61,287 nt of DNA from Acidobacteriaceae bacterium (GTDB taxonomy: Bacteria > Acidobacteriota > Terriglobia > Terriglobales > Acidobacteriaceae): positions 28,961-90,247 of the forward strand of contig PLBY01000037.1 in NCBI GenBank assembly GCA_003134655.1, given 5' to 3'. Each line of letters begins with the position of its first letter. Within the stretch, counting starts at the first letter, position 1. This document shows, one piece after another, positions 48,415-58,104 of this stretch. A model generated the notes under the pieces. That model made no database searches. It was given only the letters and a program-made list of their open reading frames with translations, and was not told where the DNA came from. The position numbers and the translations under genes were made by a program.

Positions 48415-51400
48415 ATGAAAACGATTACACTGCACCATGTTCTCGCATTAATCGTTACTTGCTTCTTTCTGTTCTGCGAAGTTGCTGTTGGGCAGGCAGT
48501 CTACGGCAACATCAACGGTACGGTGAATGATCCTAGCGGCGCGGCCGTCGCGAATGCTGCGATCACCATTACCGACACGAACCGCGGAATCAACTATAAG
48601 ACAACGGCAAATGAAAGTGGGAACTACGAGCAAACCCATCTGTTGGCTGGCCACTACAAGATCAGTGCCAGCGCGCCCGGATTCAGCGTGGCCGAGGCTC
48701 TTGCTGAGGTTCAGATCGATTCCTCAACTCGCGTCGATCTTCGGCTAGGGGTGCAGGGCCAGTCCACCCAAGTTACGGTTACAGACGAAACGCCGCAGCT
48801 CAAAGTGGACCGAGCCGATGTCAGCACAACTCTCACCACGGACGAACTCGGCGGCTTGCCGATCTTGAACCGCAACGTGACCCAGATGCTGCTGGTGACG
48901 CCTGGGACGCAGCTAAACGATTGGACACATGCCGCGGCTGAGAACCCGCAGGGCGGTTACCAGATCGATGTCAACGGGCAACAATTCACCTCCAATGGCT
49001 TCCTGCTGGACGGGACGGAAAACAATAGCGCCATCCTGGGCATTGCGGTTGTAAATCCCGATATCGACTCGCTGCAGGAGTTCAAAGTCACCACCAGCAA
49101 TTACGATGCTCAATTTGGTTCGGTCGCAGGCGCCCTGTTGCAAGCCACAACGAAATCAGGCACGAACAATCTTCACGGTTCTCTGTTCGAGTACTTGCGC
49201 AATGACACCTTCAATGCGAAAGACCGGTTCTCTGCGCTAAATCTGCCGCTACGCTGGAATCAGTTCGGGGGCTCGTTTGGCGGCCCTATCAGAAAAGACA
49301 AGCTGTTCTTTTTTACCGACTACCAAGGCACGCGCAGACGCCGCGCTGCTTCCATAATCACGACCGTGCCAATCGCAGCCGAGCGCGGCGGCGATCTGAC
49401 CGCTCTTTTGGGGAACTTCATTTGCGCCGATGGCAGTACCTCGGCAACCGGATGCGCCACCCCTCAACTTGTGCCGACGACTGAAGGCGGGTTTGCGCCC
49501 GCTCAGGCCGGCATGGTATTTGACCCGACCACGGGAAATCCGGACGGAAGCCAACGCAAGGCAATTACGACCAGCGGTCAGGTCAATGTCATTCCAGTTG
49601 CGAACGCTGTCACTAATATTCTGCAGTTCCTCCCAATGCCCAATACGAACCCCGGCTCGATTGCCAATAATTACATTGCCAGCGGCAGCGAGAAATTTGA
49701 TAGCGACCAGGTCGATGGACGGATCGATTACAACTTCTCGGATAAACTTCATTTCTTCGGCCGCTACACAATCGCCGATTTTGATCTGTCTGCACCGGGA
49801 GCTTACGGGACAGAGGCTGGCGGCCCTTCTCTGAACGGAATCAATTTCGCGGGCAGTTCCCTCGACCGAAATCAGAGCCTGGCGCTCGGCAGCACATACA
49901 CATTGAGCACTAGTCTGATTACGGATTTGCGTTTTGGTTTTTATCGGTATCGAATTCGTGTACAGCCGAACGGAGTCGGCACAACACCGGCTACAAATGC
50001 GGGCTTGCCAGGTTTGAACCTCGGCACGGTCGAGACCAGCGGGATGCCGGCGTTCTATATCAACGGAAATGGCGGATTTAACTTTGGGTATGCACTGGGC
50101 GTGAACCAATGCAATTGCCCGCTGAAGGAAACCGAGAACCACTTTCAATGGGTGAACAATTGGACAAAGACAAGGGGCAATCACAACTTCGGCTGGGGCG
50201 CCGACATTCGCCGCGCCCAGCAGCAACGGATTCCCAGTGACTCTCACCGTTCCGGAGAGATCAGCTTTGGCGACAGCGTGACAGGCAGTTCCGACATTGA
50301 CCAGCTTACGGGTGGTTCGGTCACCACGGGTGCAGCACTGGCGTCCTTCCTTCTCGGTGATCCGGGCGGCTTCGCACGCTATTTCACGGGCATCGGGTTC
50401 CATCCTGGGCTGCGCCAAACTCGCTTGTTTTTCTATGGACAAGACGCCTGGCGAGCAACACGGAAGCTGACCGTGAGCTACGGGGTCCGCTACGAAAACT
50501 ACTTGCCGCAGACTGCCGCGAGCCGCGGCGGAGCGGGAAGCTTCGATCCCAATACCGGGGAAGTGCTGGTCGCCGGAATGGGCTCCGTGCCCTTGAATAT
50601 GGGAGTTAAGGCTTACAATCTTGGCTTTGCACCGCGGGTTGGGATCGCCTACCAGGTGATGGAACGCACGGTTGTGCGCGCCGGCTATGGCCGCAGCTTT
50701 ACTCCAGCTGGACTCGGGGCGGTTTTTGGTCAAGCTCCGGATTACGATCCGCCCATCACCAACCCGCAACAGCTGGTTGCTCCCAACAGTTATTCAACCG
50801 TATTCTCACTCTTAGCCGGACCGCCGTTGCCGGTTAATCCGCCGATTGGCACCAGCGGACGCTATCCCCTGCCCAACGGATTGAACACGTATTATTTCTT
50901 CAATCCGCCGAGTGCCTATCGTATTCCGCTGGCCGATTCGTGGAATCTCACAGTCCAGCACCAGTTCACTCCAACCTTGACTGCGGAAGCGGGCTACGTC
51001 GGAAACGTCGGGCGTCATTTGTTCATCAATCCCAACGTAAACCAGGCCGCGCTCGATCCCAACTGTGCGGCTGACGGCACTTGCAACGACTTCAACGCGC
51101 GGCGTCTTTTTTATCAGAAGTTCGGTTTGACTCAGGGTATATACGAGACTTGCAATTGCGACAACTCAAGCTATCACGCCTTGCAGGTCAAGGTTCAAAA
51201 GCGCGCCAGCCATGGCTTGGATTTTCTTGCGACTTATACCTACGGGAAGGCGATGGCGAATAGCGAGACCGGAGGCGCATTTTCAAACAACTTGAATTGG
51301 TGGCAGGACCACGGTCCCGCGAATTACGACCGCACCCATACGGCAACGATCAGCTACGTCTGGGAGCTGCCGTTCGGACGCGGGCGCCAGTTTGGCGGAT

Positions 51401-51870
51401 CGGCGAGTCGAGCTGTTGACTTAGTCCTCGGAGGCTGGGCCTTCAGCGGAGTCGCCACTTTCGAGTCTGGCTTGCCCTTCACACCCAACATCTCGGGTAC
51501 GAACCAGGTTTTCGCCGACTTGAACCAGGTGCGACCCGATCAGATCGGGAGTGCCAGTGTACCGAACCCGAACGCCAACCTCTGGTTCAATCCGGCCGCC
51601 TTCACGGCGCCCCAGAGCCCAGGCCGCAATGGAGATGTCCGCCACAATTCGTTCCGTGGTCCCGGGCTGTACAATTTCGATCTTTCATTAGGGAAGATCT
51701 TCACGGTTGCGGAAGGGAAAACTCTGGAGTTCAAATGGGAGAACTATAACGCGACGAATCATGTAAACTTCGCGAATCCCAACCCTGCCGTCGATGTCAC
51801 TGGGGCAGGACAGATTACCGCAGCGGCTACGATGCGCCAGATGCAATTCGGATTGCATTTCCGTTATTAA
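48415..51870 (+). CDS. TonB-dependent receptor with carboxypeptidase-regulatory-like domain (2)
   Basis: 1151 residues. A signal peptide (LALIVTCFFLFCEVAVGQ), a regulatory beta-sandwich domain (YGNINGTVNDPSGAAVANAA), a plug (TDELGGLPILNRNVTQMLLV) and a barrel (QFGGSFGGPIRKDKLFFFTD) ending FGLHFRY with the terminal aromatic typical of outer-membrane barrels. AAGGATTC lies before the ATG. The PIG-L deacetylase gene follows after 92 bases on the same strand, so the pair may work together on an amino-sugar or acylated ligand; the ligand is unknown. Confidence 0.93.
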   Translation: MKTITLHHVLALIVTCFFLFCEVAVGQAVYGNINGTVNDPSGAAVANAAITITDTNRGINYKTTANESGNYEQTHLLAGHYKISASAPGFSVAEALAEVQIDSSTRVDLRLGVQGQSTQVTVTDETPQLKVDRADVSTTLTTDELGGLPILNRNVTQMLLVTPGTQLNDWTHAAAENPQGGYQIDVNGQQFTSNGFLLDGTENNSAILGIAVVNPDIDSLQEFKVTTSNYDAQFGSVAGALLQATTKSGTNNLHGSLFEYLRNDTFNAKDRFSALNLPLRWNQFGGSFGGPIRKDKLFFFTDYQGTRRRRAASIITTVPIAAERGGDLTALLGNFICADGSTSATGCATPQLVPTTEGGFAPAQAGMVFDPTTGNPDGSQRKAITTSGQVNVIPVANAVTNILQFLPMPNTNPGSIANNYIASGSEKFDSDQVDGRIDYNFSDKLHFFGRYTIADFDLSAPGAYGTEAGGPSLNGINFAGSSLDRNQSLALGSTYTLSTSLITDLRFGFYRYRIRVQPNGVGTTPATNAGLPGLNLGTVETSGMPAFYINGNGGFNFGYALGVNQCNCPLKETENHFQWVNNWTKTRGNHNFGWGADIRRAQQQRIPSDSHRSGEISFGDSVTGSSDIDQLTGGSVTTGAALASFLLGDPGGFARYFTGIGFHPGLRQTRLFFYGQDAWRATRKLTVSYGVRYENYLPQTAASRGGAGSFDPNTGEVLVAGMGSVPLNMGVKAYNLGFAPRVGIAYQVMERTVVRAGYGRSFTPAGLGAVFGQAPDYDPPITNPQQLVAPNSYSTVFSLLAGPPLPVNPPIGTSGRYPLPNGLNTYYFFNPPSAYRIPLADSWNLTVQHQFTPTLTAEAGYVGNVGRHLFINPNVNQAALDPNCAADGTCNDFNARRLFYQKFGLTQGIYETCNCDNSSYHALQVKVQKRASHGLDFLATYTYGKAMANSETGGAFSNNLNWWQDHGPANYDRTHTATISYVWELPFGRGRQFGGSASRAVDLVLGGWAFSGVATFESGLPFTPNISGTNQVFADLNQVRPDQIGSASVPNPNANLWFNPAAFTAPQSPGRNGDVRHNSFRGPGLYNFDLSLGKIFTVAEGKTLEFKWENYNATNHVNFANPNPAVDVTGAGQITAAATMRQMQFGLHFRY

Positions 51871-51962
51871 TAGATGGATGCCAATTACGACCGGCACCTG
51901 GATCGGGTGCCGGTATCTCTACATTGCGAATCATACAATCGTACTGAGAGGACCACCCAAAC

Positions 51963-53300
51963 ATGAAAGCGTTCCTGTCTCTTGTTCTCGCAGCCTTCAT
52001 AACGAGCGGAGTTTCACAATCTCGAGCGCAACAGGCGCCGCCCAACCCGGAACCAGATAGCCGTTACAAAGTCGACATTCTGGAAGTGGTCGGTCATCCG
52101 GACGACGATATTGAAGTCGCTGCCTACGTTGCAAAATTGATCGAACAGCAGCACAAGCGCGTGGCCGTGATCTACACGACCCGCGGGAATTCCGGCGGCA
52201 ACGCTGCCGGGCAAGAACAGGCTAATGCTTTGGCGGACGTCCGCGAAATGGAGGCCCGGCGTTCCCTGGCTTCTTACGGCGTGTCCGATGCGTGGTTCTT
52301 GCATGGTTCCGACACGCCGGGCGCCGACGTTCTGCACTCGCTTGAGCAATGGGGACACGGGGCCGCGCTAGACGAGATTGTTCGTCTGATTCGAGTTACT
52401 CGGCCGGAAGTGATTCTGACCTGGATGCCAAACTATGTGGTCGGGGAGAACCACGAGGACCATCAGGCTGCCGGAGTCCTCGCCACGGAAGCTTTCGATC
52501 TAGCCGCCAATCCGCTTGCATTCCCTGAGCAGGTCGAAGCTCCGCGCGAACGGCTGGGCATCGGCAATTACGGAGAGGGACTCCGCCTCTGGCAGCCGAA
52601 GAAAATCTACTACTTCTCAGACACGACTCACTTCGATTTCCTTCATGGCAAAGGGCCGGAATATCAGACCAACGATATGTCGCCCTCCCGCAAGGCGCCC
52701 TATTCGCGCGTAGCCGCTGAAGCATGGAATTATTACAAGACGCAGAATGACTTCACCGACACCCAATTGAAGGAATTCACGGAAATGCCCGTCCGGCTCA
52801 TTTTTGGAAAATCTCTTGTGGGCGGGAGTGCGACAAGCGATGTCTTCGAAGGCATCACGTCGGCGCCGGTCGCCTACACTCGGGCACGTGGCTACGTTCT
52901 CCCTGCGCCGGGACTCGAACTGGAACTCGGTGGGCCCTGGGCCTTCTACCATGCATTCTGGCCGGCTCACAATATCGAGCACCTTGACCTCTATTCGCCG
53001 GAGGCTCAAGTTGCCCCAGGCGAAACGCTTTGGGTTCCGCTGCTCATCCGCAACGACACGGATGCGCCCAAGCAAGTGACTCTGCGCTCCACGCTGTCCT
53101 CTGGATGGAGCCAGAAACCGGACGCGACGATCTACACGGTACCTGCCCATGACGCCTACGCCATTCAGCTGAAAATTACCCCGGCCGCTGCTCACAAAGA
53201 CACTTGGCAAACACTCAAATGGTCGGCGGAGAGCGGAGGGCAAAGTGTCGGCTCGGTCACTCTCAGGGTTGATGTTGCGGCAAATGGACTTCCGCAGTAG
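51963..53300 (+). CDS. Secreted PIG-L family deacetylase with C-terminal beta domain
   Basis: 445 residues. A signal peptide (KAFLSLVLAAFITSGVSQSR) precedes the PIG-L domain, with the metal motif VVGHPDDDIE (His45, Asp47, Asp48), YTTRGNSGGN, and NHEDHQAAG, which provides the distal His. The C-terminal 110 residues (LDLYSPEAQVAPGETLWVPL, ATIYTVPAHDAYAIQLKITP) are an immunoglobulin-like or NEW3-type beta domain. PIG-L enzymes remove N-acetyl groups from GlcNAc-type sugars using zinc. It probably acts outside the cytoplasm next to TonB receptor 2. Confidence 0.9.
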   Translation: MKAFLSLVLAAFITSGVSQSRAQQAPPNPEPDSRYKVDILEVVGHPDDDIEVAAYVAKLIEQQHKRVAVIYTTRGNSGGNAAGQEQANALADVREMEARRSLASYGVSDAWFLHGSDTPGADVLHSLEQWGHGAALDEIVRLIRVTRPEVILTWMPNYVVGENHEDHQAAGVLATEAFDLAANPLAFPEQVEAPRERLGIGNYGEGLRLWQPKKIYYFSDTTHFDFLHGKGPEYQTNDMSPSRKAPYSRVAAEAWNYYKTQNDFTDTQLKEFTEMPVRLIFGKSLVGGSATSDVFEGITSAPVAYTRARGYVLPAPGLELELGGPWAFYHAFWPAHNIEHLDLYSPEAQVAPGETLWVPLLIRNDTDAPKQVTLRSTLSSGWSQKPDATIYTVPAHDAYAIQLKITPAAAHKDTWQTLKWSAESGGQSVGSVTLRVDVAANGLPQ

Positions 53301-53352
53301 TAGGTGTTGGGAGTGACGAACCGATCCATCCGTCACGATACGCAGGATGGTC

Positions 53353-54201
53353 TTAGCGCAAGATTTTCTTGAGCCAGTCCACCAGAGCTTGCTTGTACCA
53401 GAGGAACTCGGGAACCGGCTCCCAGTGATCCATACCGTGCGGCGCTCCTTCGATGGTAATTAGATCGCATCGAGCCCCCGCGTCCTTCATCTTGCGGCAC
53501 ATTTCCACGGATTGCGCGTACGGCACATCTTCATCTTTAGATCCATGCACTAGCAGGAAAGGCGGCATATCGCGCTTGACATACACAACCGGAGAAGCTT
53601 TTAACAGGATCGGAGCGGAATCAGCATTGATCTCCGAAATTCCGAACAACTGGAGGATCTCCGTCGGCACAGGTTTCCATTCCACACAGGCGGAAATGAA
53701 ATCGTGAATCCCATACATGGATACAACCGCAGCTACGCGAGACTCCGGACGGTTGCGGGCCCCCACGTATGACACCAGGTGGCCGCCGGCAGACTCGCCA
53801 ATCAGAGCGATCCGCCGTGGATCGATGTTGTACTTCGCTGCATTCACCTTAACGAAACGGATTGCCGCCTCGACGTCGTCGGCATCCGCAGGAAATTTGT
53901 ACTGCGGCGCGAGTCGATAGTTGATGCTGAACCACGCGAACCCTGCGTCGGACAAGGGTTGGAAGATATACGTGATGTACTGCTGCTTATCGCCTGCTAC
54001 CCAGCCTCCGCCGTGCACGAGCACGGCCGCCGGAAAGGGACCAGTTCCCTCTGGAACATGCGCGTCCAGCGTTAGCCGAACACCATCAACTTCCGAGAAT
54101 TGCACATCTTTGAAGGTAGCCGCAGTAGCGGTGAGGTTGAGAGCAAACCAAACTAGAACGTAAATACAAAACTGGATCAGAGCCGTCTTCATACGCAGCA
54201 C
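53353..54201 (-). CDS. Secreted alpha/beta hydrolase (esterase/lipase family)
   Basis: 282 residues. A signal peptide or anchor (LIQFCIYVLVWFALNLTATA) is followed by the fold of esterases: oxyanion motif VHGGGWVAGD (about 62-71), nucleophile IGESAGGH (Ser137), SKDEDVPYAQ (acid) and GAPHGMDHW (catalytic His). It hydrolyses carboxylic esters; the group includes acetyl-xylan and feruloyl esterases. It is convergent with the PIG-L gene, with only 52 bases between their stops. Confidence 0.9.
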   Translation of the reverse strand: MLRMKTALIQFCIYVLVWFALNLTATAATFKDVQFSEVDGVRLTLDAHVPEGTGPFPAAVLVHGGGWVAGDKQQYITYIFQPLSDAGFAWFSINYRLAPQYKFPADADDVEAAIRFVKVNAAKYNIDPRRIALIGESAGGHLVSYVGARNRPESRVAAVVSMYGIHDFISACVEWKPVPTEILQLFGISEINADSAPILLKASPVVYVKRDMPPFLLVHGSKDEDVPYAQSVEMCRKMKDAGARCDLITIEGAPHGMDHWEPVPEFLWYKQALVDWLKKILR

Positions 54202-54422
54202 CTCGTGACAACTCTATTGTCAGAAATTCAAGTCACAACTCTAGCACGAGCCTAGCCGCAGTTTGTTCGCCATGTATATTTCTCGTCCTTTCGAGCGAAA
54301 AGCAGAACATGCGCGGCTTTGAGGAAGAGGCGGGAAGTAGTCTGAGGTAGACTTCTCAGTGCAGCGAGCCAAGCGCTGTTGCCGTTTGCGCTCTCACACG
54401 GGAAGCCGAGGAAATCTTGAAA

Positions 54423-55175
54423 ATGAATCGTCGAGAAATGCTAAGAGGTACCGGGGTGGTTGCGGGAGCGGCAGCGGTGAAGGCTGTGGCCCAGAATTCT
54501 TCCGGCTCGGAGCAGCCCGCCCGGAAATGCAAGATCGTCGTCACCGGCGGACATCCCGGTGATCCGGAGTACGGCTGCGGCGGCACAATTACGCGACTCA
54601 CGGAAGTGGGCCATGAAGTTGTGTTGCTCTATATGAATGATGGAGCCTGGCAGCAGACTTCGGCAGCTGTGCGCATTGCCGAAGCGAAAAAGGCATGTGA
54701 GATTTTGAAGGCACAGCCAGCATATGCGAATCAGATCAACGGCCACGCGATTGTCGACAACGCACATTACCAGACGTTCCAGACCATCCTCGAAGCGGAG
54801 AACCCGGACGCAGTCTTCACCCATTGGCTCATCGATAATCATCCCGATCACCGCGCCATTGCGAACCTGACGTACGAATCATGGAAACAACTGAAGCATA
54901 GGTTCGCCCTGTACTATTACGAAGTTTCGGATGGCGAGGACACAAGCCAGTTCCCCACGCCTACTCACTATGTGGACATTACAGATGTAGCGGATACGAA
55001 GAAGGCTGCCTGCTACGCGCACGCCAGCCAGAGTCCGGATTACTACTACGGGGTGCAGGATACGGTTGCGAGTTTCCGCGGCTTGCAGAGTGGCTCTAAA
55101 AAAGCGGAGGCGTACTTCTTGCAGCTCGGCAGCACATTTGACATCTTCCCGCGGACGGGCCTCCGACCTCGATAG
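54423..55175 (+). CDS. PIG-L family deacetylase with twin-arginine signal
   Basis: 250 residues from the ATG at 54423. The N-terminus MNRREMLRGTGVVAGAAAVK is a Tat signal (RREMLRG plus hydrophobic helix), so it is exported folded. The metal site is VVTGGHPGDPEYGCGG (the HPDD position reads HPGD, so the first Asp is replaced by Gly), with the distal NHPDHRAIANLTYES. Substitution of that Asp is odd: it is catalytic in MshB-type enzymes, although some relatives vary. Two PIG-L genes within 2.5 kb suggest a shared sugar substrate. Confidence 0.85.
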   Translation: MNRREMLRGTGVVAGAAAVKAVAQNSSGSEQPARKCKIVVTGGHPGDPEYGCGGTITRLTEVGHEVVLLYMNDGAWQQTSAAVRIAEAKKACEILKAQPAYANQINGHAIVDNAHYQTFQTILEAENPDAVFTHWLIDNHPDHRAIANLTYESWKQLKHRFALYYYEVSDGEDTSQFPTPTHYVDITDVADTKKAACYAHASQSPDYYYGVQDTVASFRGLQSGSKKAEAYFLQLGSTFDIFPRTGLRPR

Positions 55176-55515
55176 TTACCGGCATGGCACGTCAGCAGGC
55201 GCGTACTGTCCGGTTTCTCGCCATCGACCACTTGGCCAACTCCGGCGGACTCTTCCAACGGCACGTCCCCTGTTTCCTCATTCATTACTATGGAGGACGG
55301 ACTTTTTATCTCCTACCTCCTATCCCCCTTTCCGTTTGACCTCCTAAGGGGAGTCCTTACACTTGCGCCTCTATCTTGAAATTTCAAAGTGGCCGTTTGA
55401 CTGAGTTGGGTCGTCTAGCGAGGTAAGAAAAAAAGAGCACGAATCACTGCCATCAGTCTGCTGCCCTGGACAGACCGTCCTGCTATGATCTTCTTCCGAG
55501 CGGGAAGCACCGCAA
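55176..55515. other. 340 bases without a gene
   Basis: No gene, RNA or clear repeat is seen. A pyrimidine-rich stretch with the repeat CTCCTA (55311-55347) is the only compositional feature. It precedes the SRAP remnant, whose missing N-terminal half is not found here. Confidence 0.4.
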
Positions 55516-55878
55516 ATGGGAAACCTGTCCGCCGTTCTACAGGAGTTGAAGTTTGCATTCGCAGGACTATGGGATCGCTGGAAAGACCCCAACGGCAATT
55601 GGATAAGAACCTGTTCGATCCTGACAACGACTCCGAACGCGGTGACCTCTGCCGTCCACGACCGAATGCCAGTAATCCTTGATCCAGTCAGCTACGATTT
55701 GTGGCTCGACCCCGGAATGCGGAATGCGGCTGAGGTGTCCGAACTGTTGAAGCCCTGCGATGCTCGGCTGATGCGATGCTATCCCGTCAGTACTCGGATC
55801 AACCACGTTGCGAACGATGACGAAGAATGCTCGACGTTTGTGGAAATCGCCCAGATTCAGAATCGGCTTTTCTCGTAG
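55516..55878 (+). pseudogene. SRAP-domain (YedK/HMCES family) remnant, C-terminal part only
   Basis: From about residue 10 the frame reads KFAFAGLWDRWKDPNGNWI, CSILTTTPNAVTSAVHDRMP, VILDPVSYDLWLDP and YPVSTRINHVANDDEECS, the second half of a SOS-response-associated peptidase. The N-terminal half, with the essential Cys2 that cross-links to abasic DNA, is absent, and the upstream DNA does not encode it in any frame. An ATG at 55516 opens the frame but gives an inactive product, so it is called a pseudogene. Confidence 0.72.
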
Positions 55879-55964
55879 CAATACCTAGCGGAGTTCGGAT
55901 AGGCGCATTGGTGCTTTACACTTTAAGACTGCACAGAGAGAAACTGATTTTGAGTGGAAAAGAT

Positions 55965-56981
55965 ATGACAGTTTATGTACTCGGAGCGGGAGCATCGAAG
56001 CATGTTGGCTATCCGTTGGCTTCAACGATGGGAGCCGAATTGATTGCTTGGATGTCGAAACGCGAAGAATATCGGTACACCGCTGAGTTCACCAAAGAGA
56101 AGTTCGGCAACTCGCCGAACATCGAGGCCGTAATCACAAGTCTCGACGCTTACATCAAATCTCTTCGAGGTTGTGAAGAACTCGAAGATCGGCTGCAACG
56201 CAGCAATGCGGCTCACCAACGGGGCAAACTTCGTGAAGCCGTACCTGTGTGGTTTACGGAGATTCACGCTAATCCTGCCCCTGCCTATCAAGAGTTTGCA
56301 GAAAGACTTGTTCAGTCGGGGGATGTCATCATCACCTTCAACTACGATGACTCACTGGAAAGAGAACTAAAGCGGGTTGGCAAGTGGGATGTTTCTCAGG
56401 GCTATGGTTTCCAAATTGGAAGCTTGATACAACCAAGTCCTGTTCTCGTTTTGAAGCTGCACGGAAGCATGAACTGGCTAGTGTCCATTTTCGGGGGAAT
56501 CACATCAGGAGCATTTGCCGCCAGCGACAACAGTTCGCTAGGTCAGTGCCCATGCATAGCAACCGATTACCTGAAATATCTAGGCTACGCAGACATGACT
56601 GGAACTTTTCCGGGCGGTGGTGGTTTTCCGAGCTTGATATTACCGGGTCGAACCAAAGAGTTTTACTACGAGACATCCTTCGGTCCTGAACACGAGGAGT
56701 TCTTCTCATCATTGTGGTCACAGGCAGCCGCTGCGCTCAGACGCACTGACGAACTCATTATTTGTGGGTATAGCCTACTCCCGGTTGACGAGCGAGCGTG
56801 CGATTTGTTGTTGAACGCGCCCCCTAAAGAAAGCACCATCGTTGTAGTATCAGGTCGCGACGGAAAACGCATCGGTGAGGCGTTCAGGGATGCTGGTTTT
56901 CAAAACACGGAGTGCCCCGACAGTGGGTATTTCGAGACGTGGTTAGAATCCACGAAGGCTTCTGTAGCCAAAGCACCCTGA
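55965..56981 (+). CDS. SIR2-like domain protein
   Basis: 338 residues from the ATG at 55965. It begins TVYVLGAGASKHVGYPLAST (nucleotide-binding GAGAS), has GDVIITFNYDDSLERELKRV (FNYD at 125-128), VLKLHGSMNW (164-171) and ELIICGYSLLPVDERACDLL, the conserved blocks of the stand-alone SIR2_2-type group. Such proteins often cleave or bind NAD and occur in antiphage systems. No partner gene of a known system (Argonaute, HerA, AVAST, Thoeris) is adjacent, so a single-gene role is possible. The frame is open further upstream but the extension looks non-coding. Confidence 0.75.
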   Translation: MTVYVLGAGASKHVGYPLASTMGAELIAWMSKREEYRYTAEFTKEKFGNSPNIEAVITSLDAYIKSLRGCEELEDRLQRSNAAHQRGKLREAVPVWFTEIHANPAPAYQEFAERLVQSGDVIITFNYDDSLERELKRVGKWDVSQGYGFQIGSLIQPSPVLVLKLHGSMNWLVSIFGGITSGAFAASDNSSLGQCPCIATDYLKYLGYADMTGTFPGGGGFPSLILPGRTKEFYYETSFGPEHEEFFSSLWSQAAAALRRTDELIICGYSLLPVDERACDLLLNAPPKESTIVVVSGRDGKRIGEAFRDAGFQNTECPDSGYFETWLESTKASVAKAP

Positions 56982-57152
56982 TTGATAAGATTGGGTCGCC
57001 CAACCCTCGGGAGTCAGCGACGGCTTTTTACGGATGGTTGTCAGCATCTGCGGGCTCGACCATTCGTAAGCACTCGCGTTTAACCACGTTGAGAACGATG
57101 GTCGGCGCACTCGCTCTGGTATGCACCTTCGTGAGAAATAGGAGACGCTCAA

Positions 57153-57817
57153 GTGAAAGTGGTTCTCTTCGGAGCGACGGGCATGGTCGGGCAGGGCGCC
57201 CTGCGCGAGTGTCTGCTCGACCCTGACGTCGAGAGCATCCTCGCGGTTGTCCGCAACGCCAGCCTGCCGCAGCATGACAAACTGCGCGAAATCATACACC
57301 AAGATGTTTCTGATCTCGCGGCGATTGAGGACAGGCTCTCAGGCTACGGCGCATGTTTCTTCTGCCTCGGCGTCTCGTCAATAGGGATGAAGGAAGAGAC
57401 GTATCGACCGTGATATACGACCTGACCGTCTCGGCGGCTAAAACCTTAGCCAAGCTCAACCCGACAATGACCTTCATCTATGTGTCTGGGGCAGGAACCG
57501 ACAGCACGGAGCGCGGGCGAAGCATGTGGGCGCGGGTAAAGGGCAGAACGGAGAACGCGCTATTGCAGATGCCGTTCAAGGCTGTATTCCTCTTTCGCCC
57601 TGCGTACATTCAGCCGCTTCATGGAATTCGCACAAAGACGAGATGGTATGGGGCGGCTTACGCTCTGATGAGACCCCTCTATCCGTTGTGGAAGATGCTT
57701 TTCCCGAACTACGTGACAACGACTGAATGCGTAGGTCGCGCCATGCTGAACGTGACCAAGCGAGGTTTCCCAAAACGTGTCCTTGAGAATCGCGACATCA
57801 ACGGGATGTGTGGATGA
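57153..57817 (+). pseudogene. NAD(P)-binding Rossmann-fold protein, frameshifted
   Basis: The first frame (57153-57413) gives MKVVLFGATGMVGQGALREC, LLDPDVESILAVVRN and CFFCLGVSSIGMKEETYR, then a stop. The second frame continues the same protein from about 57410: VIYDLTVSAAKTLAKLNPTM, FIYVSGAGTDSTERGRSMWA and FRPAYIQPLHGIR. A single missing base near 57406-57410 would restore one 220-residue epimerase/NmrA-like protein. The break is a real frameshift or a sequencing error. The N-terminal GATGMVGQG is the NAD(P) site. Confidence 0.8.
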
Positions 57818-57873
57818 ATTCGTGCGTCGGTCTAGCTCTCCGATTTCCCCAGCCGGAGCACTGGGGATTGAGG

Positions 57874-58053
57874 CTAGGGTCGGCAGCAGACGCCATATCG
57901 CTGCCAAAGGCGAAACCACGGGCTATGCGCGAGCATTTCGTCGTGCCTTCGATTCGCAGCCGCAAGGTCGCTTGGGCTGAGTGGCCTAATATCCTGCGCT
58001 TCGAACATTTCCTGTAGCTGCTCAATCTCGTCAATGATGCGTTCAACGTCCAT
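57874..58053 (-). CDS. Small conserved-looking protein of 59 residues
   Basis: MDVERIIDEIEQLQEMFEAQ, DIRPLSPSDLAAANRRHDEM, LAHSPWFRLWQRYG. A helical N-terminus and the pattern RPLSxSDLxAANxxHDExLAxxPWFRLWxxYG, which I associate with small hypothetical proteins of Acidobacteriota, support it as a real gene. No signal or membrane segment. Function unknown. Confidence 0.62.
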   Translation of the reverse strand: MDVERIIDEIEQLQEMFEAQDIRPLSPSDLAAANRRHDEMLAHSPWFRLWQRYGVCCRP

Positions 58054-58104
58054 GCGTCACAATCATCTAAGAGAAGACGCGGAGCGGTCAAGCTGAAGCG
58101 GCAA

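Noticed and set aside
57408..57420. Programmed frameshift in the epimerase-like gene
   Set aside because: No slippery heptamer or downstream structure is visible; a mutation or sequencing error is simpler.
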